A program made the translations under genes and the position numbers. From positions 3,782,001 to 3,846,000 of the forward strand of contig OZ242030.1 in the NCBI GenBank assembly GCA_965205055.1: 64,000 bases of DNA, read 5' to 3'. The notes under the pieces were generated by a model. It was not told the DNA's origin, made no database searches, and worked only from the letters and a program-made list of their open reading frames with translations. Origin of the DNA: CBDBBY01 sp965205055 (GTDB lineage Bacteria > Pseudomonadota > Alphaproteobacteria > Rhodobacterales > Rhodobacteraceae). Positions 53,041 to 59,960 of the stretch are shown here, one piece after another. How positions within the stretch are numbered: position 1 is the first letter of the stretch; every line of letters starts with the position of its first letter.

Positions 53041-53310
53041 CGGGCTGCGCTGCCATCCCAGCGTAGCCGATGATCTGACGATCATCGCCGAGTTGATTGC
53101 CAACTATGTCAGTCCGGAATTGCCAAACAAAAACTGAACGAAATCAATGCGACTGCCCGGACGCTGATCGACCTGCCCCGCTGCGGTACCCGCCGCGATC
53201 ATAATCTTCCTGGTCTACGCGCCATTCCAGCCGCCCGCCGTGCAGTGATCGCGTTCACGGTGGATGACGATGCGCAAGAGGTTTACGTTCTTGCCGTTAC
53301 GTACGGTGGT
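53030..53310 (+). pseudogene. ParE toxin, frameshifted and cut by element A (copy 2)
   Basis: It matches 49749-50025. The start region is altered (GAGCGAACTACGGGCTGCG) and one base is missing near 53113, after which the frame reads AKQKLNEINATARTLIDLP and AARRAVIAFTVDDDAQEVYV. The similarity to copy 1 stops at ACGTACGGTGGT, where the family-A element begins at 53311. Confidence 0.82.
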
Positions 53311-53473
53311 GGGGTGCATCCCATTTTTGGCCAGCCGGCGGCACAACCCGCCCTCCAATCAAGGGACCCTGCCCAACGATTATTTTCGATGGAGAGTTTG
53401 ATGGCAAGCAAAGCGTTGACCCCGCATTCGACTGAGGGAATTTCTCCTTACTCATCCCAAAATGGGACACCCG
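53311..53473. repeat. MITE-like inverted-repeat element, family A copy 3
   Basis: The left end GGGGTGCATCCCATTTTTGG (53311) is inverted at the right end as CCCAAAATGGGACACCC (53456-53472). It interrupts the parE copy 2 remnant. The region 53474-53678 after it shows no gene. Confidence 0.8.
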
Positions 53474-53678
53474 TCTGGAGTCCTACCCAGTCTTGTCCCT
53501 TCCTTCCGTCTGACCCGGTCGTCACCGCCGCACTTCGACGAGCACCTACGGGTAATTGATGCGCACCTACAATTGCATTCAGTCAATCCGCCGGGTACCT
53601 TGTAGATCAGATCATGATCTGATAGCTTGATTCTGTAAATTCTAAAATTTACGAAAATCTTAGCAAAGGAAATAGGTA

Positions 53679-53867
53679 ATGTTTGGAAAGCGATGGGACA
53701 ATCCCTATCCGCACGTAAAGTACACTAAACGCGGGGACCCGTTTGTCGATGTCGACGAAGTCCTTACCAGTAAAAAAGGCCGACGACTTACGGAACGGAT
53801 GAAATTAATTGAAAAAATTATTGATCAAAATTCAAACGGCAATAAATCTTCGAATGAAAAGCCATGA
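53679..53867 (+). CDS. Small hypothetical protein
   Basis: Predicted 62-aa charged protein (MFGKRWDNPYPHVKYTKRG). AAAGGAAATAGGT precedes the ATG, a good ribosome binding site. The composition is AT-rich like the next gene and unlike the surroundings. I do not recognise the family. Confidence 0.5.
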   Translation: MFGKRWDNPYPHVKYTKRGDPFVDVDEVLTSKKGRRLTERMKLIEKIIDQNSNGNKSSNEKP

Positions 53868-54058
53868 GCTGCGCTAACTATTGTGCGGTATCCCTGCTCT
53901 TTCGACTTCGAATCAAATTGCTCTTCGGATAAATACTATTCTCAGATATCGAGCAATGGTAGATTCCGCAGACTGGGTGCTTGTTAGCATTCAAGTGTTT
54001 CCTTTTGCCTTGCTTTGATTGAAATTCATTAACCGTAGATAAAAGGAGTTCATCTAAG

Positions 54059-54754
54059 ATGAATTTAATTTCCCTAATAATGCCTCTCGTTGGCGGATAT
54101 TGGTTTCTATCGGTGTGGTACGGAACAAGATTTACGGTGCGTCGGGATTCAGGATACCATCTTTTTTTCAAAACCATTTTATTCGGAGTTGTATTTCTGT
54201 TCGTTGCTAAAATATTATTAATATTTTTAAAGGATCGAATCGCCATTTGCTTTGATTTACAGATTTTCATCCCAACTGAACTCGATTTGAAAAGTACGGT
54301 AGCTATGATATTGGGAGTTGCGTTACCATATGTGCTAAATATATTCTATAATCAAGCTAAGCATGCGTTAATTGCAGCGGAAGGTCGGGGTGACTTACTG
54401 TATGTGACCATCACCAAAGCAATCGGTAAAGTTGAGCTCGTCGAATTGACGATGAGCGGAGGAAAAGTGTATATTGGGTATCCATCAAGTTTGACAGGTT
54501 TTGAAAATAAGTTTGTTAATCTCATCCCGTACGCTAGCGGGTTTCGCGATTCTGAAACTAAGGAACTAAAATTGACGTCGAGATATTCGTTGGCGCTCGA
54601 CGACTTTGCTCGGCGCAAGATACTGTATAAGCGAATAACTAGTTTTTCGGAAATAAGCATCAATATAAAGGTGAAAGAAATTATATCCGCGAGGATTTTT
54701 TACCCGGAAGTTTATGCAGAGTTTGAACGTATTCGTAATAGGGAGAGAGAGTGA
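54059..54754 (+). CDS. AT-rich hypothetical membrane protein
   Basis: Predicted 231-aa protein. Hydrophobic segments lie at about residues 4-20, 33-58 and 80-100 (STVAMILGVALPYVLNIFY), followed by a soluble domain (ALIAAEGRGDLLYVTITKAIGKVELVELTM) and a charged C-terminus. AAAGGAG lies 11 nt upstream. The gene is one of the most AT-rich in the window, with many AT-ending codons, so it is probably recently acquired. Function unknown; the 2-3 helix plus cytoplasmic domain plan is compatible with a stress or defence membrane protein. Confidence 0.65.
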   Translation: MNLISLIMPLVGGYWFLSVWYGTRFTVRRDSGYHLFFKTILFGVVFLFVAKILLIFLKDRIAICFDLQIFIPTELDLKSTVAMILGVALPYVLNIFYNQAKHALIAAEGRGDLLYVTITKAIGKVELVELTMSGGKVYIGYPSSLTGFENKFVNLIPYASGFRDSETKELKLTSRYSLALDDFARRKILYKRITSFSEISINIKVKEIISARIFYPEVYAEFERIRNRERE

Positions 54755-54856
54755 TTTAGCACTTTTGCTTTTAAAAAATTTTTGTTTTTTATTTCCGCCT
54801 CCTGATGGCACACTCCCGTCAATACGACAACGAAGAGCAGTGTTTGGAGGCAGGAA

Positions 54857-55236
54857 ATGGAAGGATTCCGCACCATTTTCCAAGGGGTCGGGGATCCCCG
54901 CAAGAGCAACTCCACGAAGCACGACTTGATCGAGATGCTTGTGATCGCGCTTCTGTCGACAATGTCGGGCATGTCGTCGTGCAGCGGGTTCTCACGTGCT
55001 ACGCGAGGTACAAACAAGAGTTTTTGAGCGAATTCATGGATCTCAGAGGCGGTTCGCCAGGCCACGGCGCCTTCTCCGACGTGTTCAACGGCCTTGATCC
55101 GGAGCAGCTTTCGACCGCCATAACGAATTTCGCGAAGACGCTGGCGGCGGCCGACGCGATGCACTCCCAGAGCGAGACGTCGTCGCGGATCAAAGTGAAG
55201 GGCGGAGACTGCGTCCTGCCGACGAAGGGCAGCCAA
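54857..55236 (+). pseudogene. ISAs1-family transposase, N-terminal fragment
   Basis: From ATG 54857 (GGAGG upstream) the frame reads FRTIFQGVGDPRKSNSTKHD and LLSTMSGMSSCSGFS, then shifts near 55003 to YARYKQEFLSEFMDL, SDVFNGLDPEQLSTAITNF and DAMHSQSETSSRIKVKGG. This is the N-terminal third of ISAs1-type transposases. It stops where element A copy 4 begins (55237), and no continuation is found after it. Confidence 0.78.
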
Positions 55237-55404
55237 GGGGTGCATCCCATACTTTTTGGTCCGACAGGATGCCGCTGGTCGAAAGCCGAAGCCAACGCCG
55301 AACTCGCCGCAAATGCTGCCTGGAAAACAACCGCAGGCCCGAAATCATCGATTGGAGGGATCGCCGCGCCGCAATCGATTGACCAAGAAACACGGGATGC
55401 GGCC
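55237..55404. repeat. MITE-like inverted-repeat element, family A copy 4
   Basis: The left end GGGGTGCATCCCATACTTTT (55237) is matched at the right by GACCAAGAAACACGGGATGC (55381-55400). The interior GGATGCCGCTGGTCGAAAGC ... AACAACCGCAGG matches copy 2 read on the opposite strand. It interrupts an ISAs1 transposase fragment. Confidence 0.85.
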
Positions 55405-55509
55405 GGTTACCCGATGGTCCTGGAGCCGCGCGTTGCGAAGGATAGGGAATTTGAAAAATTCTGTCGGCGCGTTCAGCCAAGGGCGCAGGCATGGGCGTGC
55501 CGCGCCGTG

Positions 55510-55791
55510 TCAGATCGCCAAACGGATGAAAATTCCCATTGCTGCGATTGTAACGAGAACGCCGGCGATCCATATGCCGATCTGCCATCGCAAGCGGATG
55601 ATTTCGCGGTGCGCCGCGTCGGCATCTCGCTTCGCCATGTCGGTCCGGAGCCTTTCGAAGGCGGTGTCGTTTTTCGACATAGCGGCGTGGAACCTGTCCA
55701 AAGCGCTTTCATACTTCGCTTGATGTGTGTTCATCTGTTCCCTCAGCGTCGCCAGTTCCTTGGGAACCTCGTGTATCGTCGGCACGCTCAT
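55510..55791 (-). CDS. Coiled-coil protein with C-terminal membrane anchor
   Basis: Predicted 93-aa protein. Residues about 10-65 are charged and helical (LREQMNTHQAKYESALDRF, then ERLRTDMAKRDAD), and residues 70-92 are a single hydrophobic helix (IGIWIAGVLVTIAAMGIFI). This resembles small DUF1640/CCDC90-type tail-anchored proteins. There is no clear neighbour partner. Confidence 0.6.
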   Translation of the reverse strand: MSVPTIHEVPKELATLREQMNTHQAKYESALDRFHAAMSKNDTAFERLRTDMAKRDADAAHREIIRLRWQIGIWIAGVLVTIAAMGIFIRLAI

Positions 55792-56255
55792 TGCCCAATT
55801 CCCGTCGCAAGAAGTTCATCAGGCACGCATTGAGCCGGACGCCGCATCGCCGAACCATTCGGCGCGAATGGCTGCTTCACATTCCCGAACTCTATATCGC
55901 TCCGCGCGAGCCGTCCATCCATTCCTTTTTCGCAAAGGCTCGGCGCGGAAGACGACGACATGCGCGGCTTTCTCAAGCTGGAATCAGTCATCGCACGGCC
56001 CACCCATTCAGCCCAAGCCCGCCAAGATTTTTTGGCCAAGCAATAGGGGGCATCCCATTCCTTGCAGTCATGTGGCTGCGACGCGAATAGCCACCAATTG
56101 ACGAAGCCGAGCCAACGCAAGTTTGCGAGGCGGCATCAGGAGGCGGACAGGTCGGCGACCTGCCTTCGACTTGCCGCGACCTCTCCCTCCTCAATTCAAA
56201 GAAAGTGGGATGCACCCGAATCCAAGCAATTACTTGCTCTTTGGATGACCATAGC
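55792..56255. other. Region without an assigned gene; holds element A copy 5
   Basis: The only structure recognised is the inverted-repeat element at 56046-56217. Open frames at 55725-56120 on both strands have no recognisable product. Confidence 0.4.
56046..56217. repeat. MITE-like inverted-repeat element, family A copy 5
   Basis: The left end GGGGGCATCCCATTCCTTGC (56046) is inverted at the right as GAAAGTGGGATGCACCC (56201-56217). The right arm (GACCTCTCCCTCC) matches copy 1 at 22740-22755, so these two form a sub-group. Confidence 0.72.
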
Positions 56256-56681
56256 TTATCTTCTCTCCAGAAACTTACAGTTGCCGATTCTCACGAAGGC
56301 GTCTTGCGTGGGCGGCGGACACCATGGCCACCATACGGTGGCCATGGCCATTTTTAAGAGACGCTGTTGTAAATCTGTTGCATCGACGATGCCGAAGAAC
56401 TTGGCCAGCTTGGCGATCCACCCCGACGTAACGGCCAGCCCGTACTCGTCGTAGGCGGCATGTTTGTTGATACGGGGAGCCTTGCTGATCTTGCCGGCGA
56501 ATTCCTGAAGCAAAAGTTCAGTTTCTTCCCCGGGTTGCCCTGCCTTTCCGAAAGTCGGCCGGACCGCATCCTCCCCGAGATCGAAGGATCGGACCTTCGC
56601 AGAAACGCAACACGCTGAACCGCAAGGCAACGCAAGAACGCGGCCGGCTTCCTTGACAGCATTTTCCTCTTGTTGCGCCGT
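56256..56681 (-). CDS. Unrecognised hypothetical protein, doubtful
   Basis: From ATG 56681 (MTAQQEENAVKEAGRVLAL) a 141-codon frame contains a protein-like stretch KHAAYDEYGLAVTSGWIAKLAKFFGI, but I do not recognise a family and the ends look random. It may be a gene fragment. The palindrome at 56322-56347 lies inside its 3' part. Confidence 0.3.
   Translation of the reverse strand, partial: TAQQEENAVKEAGRVLALPCGSACCVSAKVRSFDLGEDAVRPTFGKAGQPGEETELLLQEFAGKISKAPRINKHAAYDEYGLAVTSGWIAKLAKFFGIVDATDLQQRLLKMAMATVWWPWCPPPTQDAFVRIGNCKFLERR
56322..56347. repeat. Perfect 11-bp palindromic hairpin
   Basis: CCATGGCCACC (56322-56332) pairs exactly with GGTGGCCATGG (56337-56347) around the loop ATAC. It may be a terminator, a recombination site or an end of a small element; nothing around it decides. 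Confidence 0.6.
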
Positions 56682-56999
56682 CATGATGTCCGAATCGTTG
56701 CTCGTATCCGGAATATGGCGCCCTGTGAGGCATTCGATGGCACGTCCGTTTATACCGCCTCTATGCAAAAAATATGCGACTGTTTTCGGTCAGCTGCGTT
56801 GTTTCAGCAGCGTCGGTGTGGTCGCACTTTTGCGAGGACATGTTCGGGGATGAAGTCGGCATGTTCTCGGAATCGTTAGCCCGTACCTTCGATTCTGATT
56901 CCGATGGCGAAATCGCAAAGGCTGGTGAACTCAGAGACAGTCGCAAATGGGAACCATTCGGAACTTGGCAACGCGGTGCAAATTCGCTCGCGATTGAAT
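56682..56999. other. Region without an assigned gene
   Basis: About 320 bp downstream of the catabolic operon's last gene. No supported coding frame and no clear terminator was seen. Confidence 0.4.
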
Positions 57000-58052
57000 T
57001 CAGAAGTTGCTGAATTCTTCTCGGAAACCATTCAGCTTCGCTCTCCAGTTCGGATTGTCGAGTATCGTTGTGTTGACGATGCCGTCCGGAGGATTTCCGG
57101 TAATCAGATCCATGACCGCACGCACATCCGCCGCGCCGGTATCGGCGAAGCACTGGTCCGTCCAGCAAAGCGAATGCGGCGTCGCGATGACATTGTCCAC
57201 GTGCAAGATCGGTTCGTCGGCACTTGATGGCTCTTCTTCGAAGACGTCGAGCCCCGCGCCGGCAATTCGACCCTCACGCAGCGCGTCGACCAACGCAGCT
57301 TGATCGACGATTGGACCTCGGGCGGTGTTGATCAGGTAAGCAGTCGGCTTCATCAGCGCGAGCCTTTCCGCACTGACCAATCCGACCGTGCAATCGTTCA
57401 GCGGGCAGTTTATGCACACGAAATCGGAGCGCCGGAATACTTCCTCCAAACTCGCCATCTCCACGCCGATGGCGGCGACTGTTTCCGGCGCGACAAACGG
57501 ATCATGGGCGATGAATTTGAAACCGAACGGCTTAGCCAGCCGGAACAGTTCCGCACCGATATTGCCGACTCCCACCGAGCCGAGCGTCTGCCCAATCAGT
57601 CCCCTGCCCATGTGGTGCGCCCGCTTGGCCCAGCCCTCCGGCCCTTCGCGGGTCAGCCCGTCCTTGATGAACAGTTTCCCGTCCAGAGCGAGCACGAATG
57701 TGAGGATCGCGACTGCGACCGGCCGCCGCACTCCGCTCGGCGTAATGACAAGCGCCGCATCATTCGCGTCGCAGCCCGGAATATCGACGTTGTCGTAGCC
57801 GACGCCGAAGCGAGCGATCATTGCAAGTCGGCCATCGTCCGGAAATGAATCGGCGTCGAACCGCGCGGCAAGCAATATCAATGCGTCGAAACCGGAAATG
57901 TCAGCCGACGCGATCTTGCCGTCGGTGACAGGCACGAACGACCAGTCGATCCTCGGATCGTCATCCAAGGGCGAAAGATCGAACGATGGAAACGCGGGCG
58001 CGCCATCCGGCTTTACGAAATCGGCACTCAATCCCAATCTGAATTTTGCCAT
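57000..58052 (-). CDS. D-2-hydroxyacid dehydrogenase (NAD-dependent)
   Basis: Predicted 350-aa enzyme. The Rossmann motif is VGVGNIGAELFRLA (about residues 160-173). The catalytic Arg is in NTARGPIVD, Glu in FEEEP and His in ATPHSLCWTD. It is the last gene of the operon, 20 nt after the aldolase gene, with AGGAGG 7 nt before the ATG. In this setting it probably reduces or oxidises a sugar-derived 2-hydroxy/2-keto acid. It is not a close copy of the dehydrogenase at 10492-11448. Confidence 0.9.
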   Translation of the reverse strand: MAKFRLGLSADFVKPDGAPAFPSFDLSPLDDDPRIDWSFVPVTDGKIASADISGFDALILLAARFDADSFPDDGRLAMIARFGVGYDNVDIPGCDANDAALVITPSGVRRPVAVAILTFVLALDGKLFIKDGLTREGPEGWAKRAHHMGRGLIGQTLGSVGVGNIGAELFRLAKPFGFKFIAHDPFVAPETVAAIGVEMASLEEVFRRSDFVCINCPLNDCTVGLVSAERLALMKPTAYLINTARGPIVDQAALVDALREGRIAGAGLDVFEEEPSSADEPILHVDNVIATPHSLCWTDQCFADTGAADVRAVMDLITGNPPDGIVNTTILDNPNWRAKLNGFREEFSNF

Positions 58053-58072
58053 GTCGGTTCCTCCTGTCGCAA

Positions 58073-58843
58073 TCAATTGACGGCGGCCCTGATCGCTTCA
58101 AATCCGTCGCGAAGCGCGCGCTGCAGAAGCCAGACATCGCCGAGATAGCAGATGAAGTCGCAGCCGTCCTTATGAAGCTTCGCGCCCTCTTCCGGTGAGC
58201 TGACGAGCCGCCCCGCGCTTTTGCCATGCTTTGCCGCCGCGGCCATGAATGCTTCGACGGCCTCAACGAAACGCGGATGGTCGAACTGGCCCGGAATCCC
58301 CAGCGAAAGGCTCAGGTCCAGATGACCGAGCCAGATGCAATCGACTCCCTCGGCGGATGCGATCTCGTCGCAATTCCGGATGCCCTCTTCTGTCTCAATG
58401 AGAGCGACGAAAGAGGTTCTTCTGTTCGCGGCTTCGACGGCTTGTCCGACCGGTGCCTGCAAATAATCGTCATGGGCAATTCCGAGCGCGCATCCACGCA
58501 TCCCGTCGGGAGGGAGCTTTATGGCCTCGACGCATTTCCTGGCCTGATCGATGTTTCCGAGCATCGGCGGGCATATGCCCTGCGCTCCGATGTCGCATGC
58601 GCGCGCAAGGTGATGCGGTTCCTTGGACGGCGGCCTCAGCACGGTCGCGACGCCTTGATCGTGCATGCCGCGCAGCAATGCTTTGGCCGTCTCGAATGTG
58701 AAGCCGCTGTGCTCCATGTCCACGAATGCGAAATCGCATCCGGCAGATTTCAGAATGCGCCCGCACCCGGCGGTCGCGAACTCGCCGATGTAGGTTCCCA
58801 ATTTCAAATTCTTGTTGTCGGCAAGCTGCCTGAATTCGCTCAC
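58073..58843 (-). CDS. HpcH/HpaI aldolase family protein
   Basis: Predicted 256-aa class II pyruvate aldolase of the citrate-lyase/2-keto-3-deoxy-sugar aldolase type. The metal site is indicated by FVDMEHSGF (about residues 41-49) and ALIETEEGI (about 146-154), with WLGHLDLSLSLG following. It would split a 2-keto-3-deoxy acid into pyruvate or a related product plus an aldehyde. The start is a GTG at 58843 with GGAGG 9 nt upstream, 28 nt after ugpC. Confidence 0.9.
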   Translation of the reverse strand: MSEFRQLADNKNLKLGTYIGEFATAGCGRILKSAGCDFAFVDMEHSGFTFETAKALLRGMHDQGVATVLRPPSKEPHHLARACDIGAQGICPPMLGNIDQARKCVEAIKLPPDGMRGCALGIAHDDYLQAPVGQAVEAANRRTSFVALIETEEGIRNCDEIASAEGVDCIWLGHLDLSLSLGIPGQFDHPRFVEAVEAFMAAAAKHGKSAGRLVSSPEEGAKLHKDGCDFICYLGDVWLLQRALRDGFEAIRAAVN

Positions 58844-58871
58844 GTGCTTTTCCTCCGTCGATGCTGGTCTA

Positions 58872-59960
58872 TCAGGAGCGCGGCCTCGCCATCGCCATGC
58901 CTGTCTCGGGATCGAAGAAGACCGTCCGGTCGAACGAGACGCCCAGGGAGATTTTCTGGCGAACGCTCGGATTGAGCGCGTGGGCTTCCAGTTCAGCGAC
59001 CACATGGGCGTCCGCGAGCGCGAAGCTCCCGTATGTGCGCGAGCCAGTGGGCTGAACGACGTCGATCGCGGCCAGAATGCAGTCCTCGCCGGATCCTGCC
59101 GGGAAGAAGTGCTCCGGACGCACGCCCCAGAGATAGTCGCCGTCAGGAAGCGCAAAACCGTCGCCGTCGCAAGCGGAAATCGTCTGGCCGTCGGGCAGAT
59201 TGATTCGATTTCCGCTTTCTTCCACGCGCACCTTGATGAAATTCATCGACGGCGATCCAAGAAAGCCGCCGACGAAGGTATTCGCTGGCCTTTCGAACAA
59301 TTCCAGCGGGCCGCCTTCCTGTTCGATCACGCCGTCGCGCAGAAGAACGATGCGTTCGGCGAGCGTCATGGCTTCGATCTGATCGTGCGTTACATAAATG
59401 AAAGTCTTGCCCAATTCCCGGTGAAGGCGCTTGATCTCCTCGCGCATTCCGTCGCGGAGCTTCGCATCGAGATTCGAAAGAGGCTCGTCGAACAGAAACA
59501 AGTCGGCGTCCCGCATGATCGCCCTGCCGATCGCCACCCGCTGCCGTTGGCCGCCCGAAAGCTCGCGCGGGTATCGTCCAAGCAAGTCACCGATATGCAG
59601 CAGGTCGGATGCCCATCGGACTCTTTTGTCGAGTTCCGCTTCCGGGGTTTTCCGCGCTTTGAGTCCAAAGGCGATGTTTTCGTAAACCGTCAAATACGGG
59701 TAGAGCGCGTATGACTGGAACACCATCGCGATGTTCCTGTCGCGGGGCGCCAGATTCGCGATTGAACGTCCGCCCAGCACGATGTCGCCCGCGGAGATTT
59801 CTTCAAGTCCAGCGATACTGCGAAGCAGCGTGCTCTTTCCGCATCCCGAAGGGCCGACGAGAACGATGAACTGACCCGCTTCGACTGCAAGCGAGACATT
59901 TTTGACGGCCTGCGTCTCGCCGTAGAATTTGTCGACATTCTTGATTTCGAGTTCGGGCAT
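58872..59960 (-). CDS. ugpC: Sugar ABC transporter ATPase (UgpC/MalK type)
   Basis: Predicted 362-aa nucleotide-binding subunit. Walker A is GPSGCGKST (about 37-45), the Q-loop is MVFQSYALYP, the signature LSGGQRQR (about 134-141), Walker B DADLFLFDEP and the H-loop VTHDQIEA. A C-terminal TOBE regulatory domain starts near residue 235. No permease or binding protein gene is adjacent. The frame is open upstream into the apnL remnant without a stop, but the ATG 59960 matches family starts. Confidence 0.93.
   Translation of the reverse strand: MPELEIKNVDKFYGETQAVKNVSLAVEAGQFIVLVGPSGCGKSTLLRSIAGLEEISAGDIVLGGRSIANLAPRDRNIAMVFQSYALYPYLTVYENIAFGLKARKTPEAELDKRVRWASDLLHIGDLLGRYPRELSGGQRQRVAIGRAIMRDADLFLFDEPLSNLDAKLRDGMREEIKRLHRELGKTFIYVTHDQIEAMTLAERIVLLRDGVIEQEGGPLELFERPANTFVGGFLGSPSMNFIKVRVEESGNRINLPDGQTISACDGDGFALPDGDYLWGVRPEHFFPAGSGEDCILAAIDVVQPTGSRTYGSFALADAHVVAELEAHALNPSVRQKISLGVSFDRTVFFDPETGMAMARPRS

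Noticed and set aside
46382..56347. CRISPR array from repeated short motifs in the second accessory region
   Set aside because: The repeats are dispersed inverted-repeat elements at irregular distances, not direct repeats with uniform spacers, and no cas gene is present.
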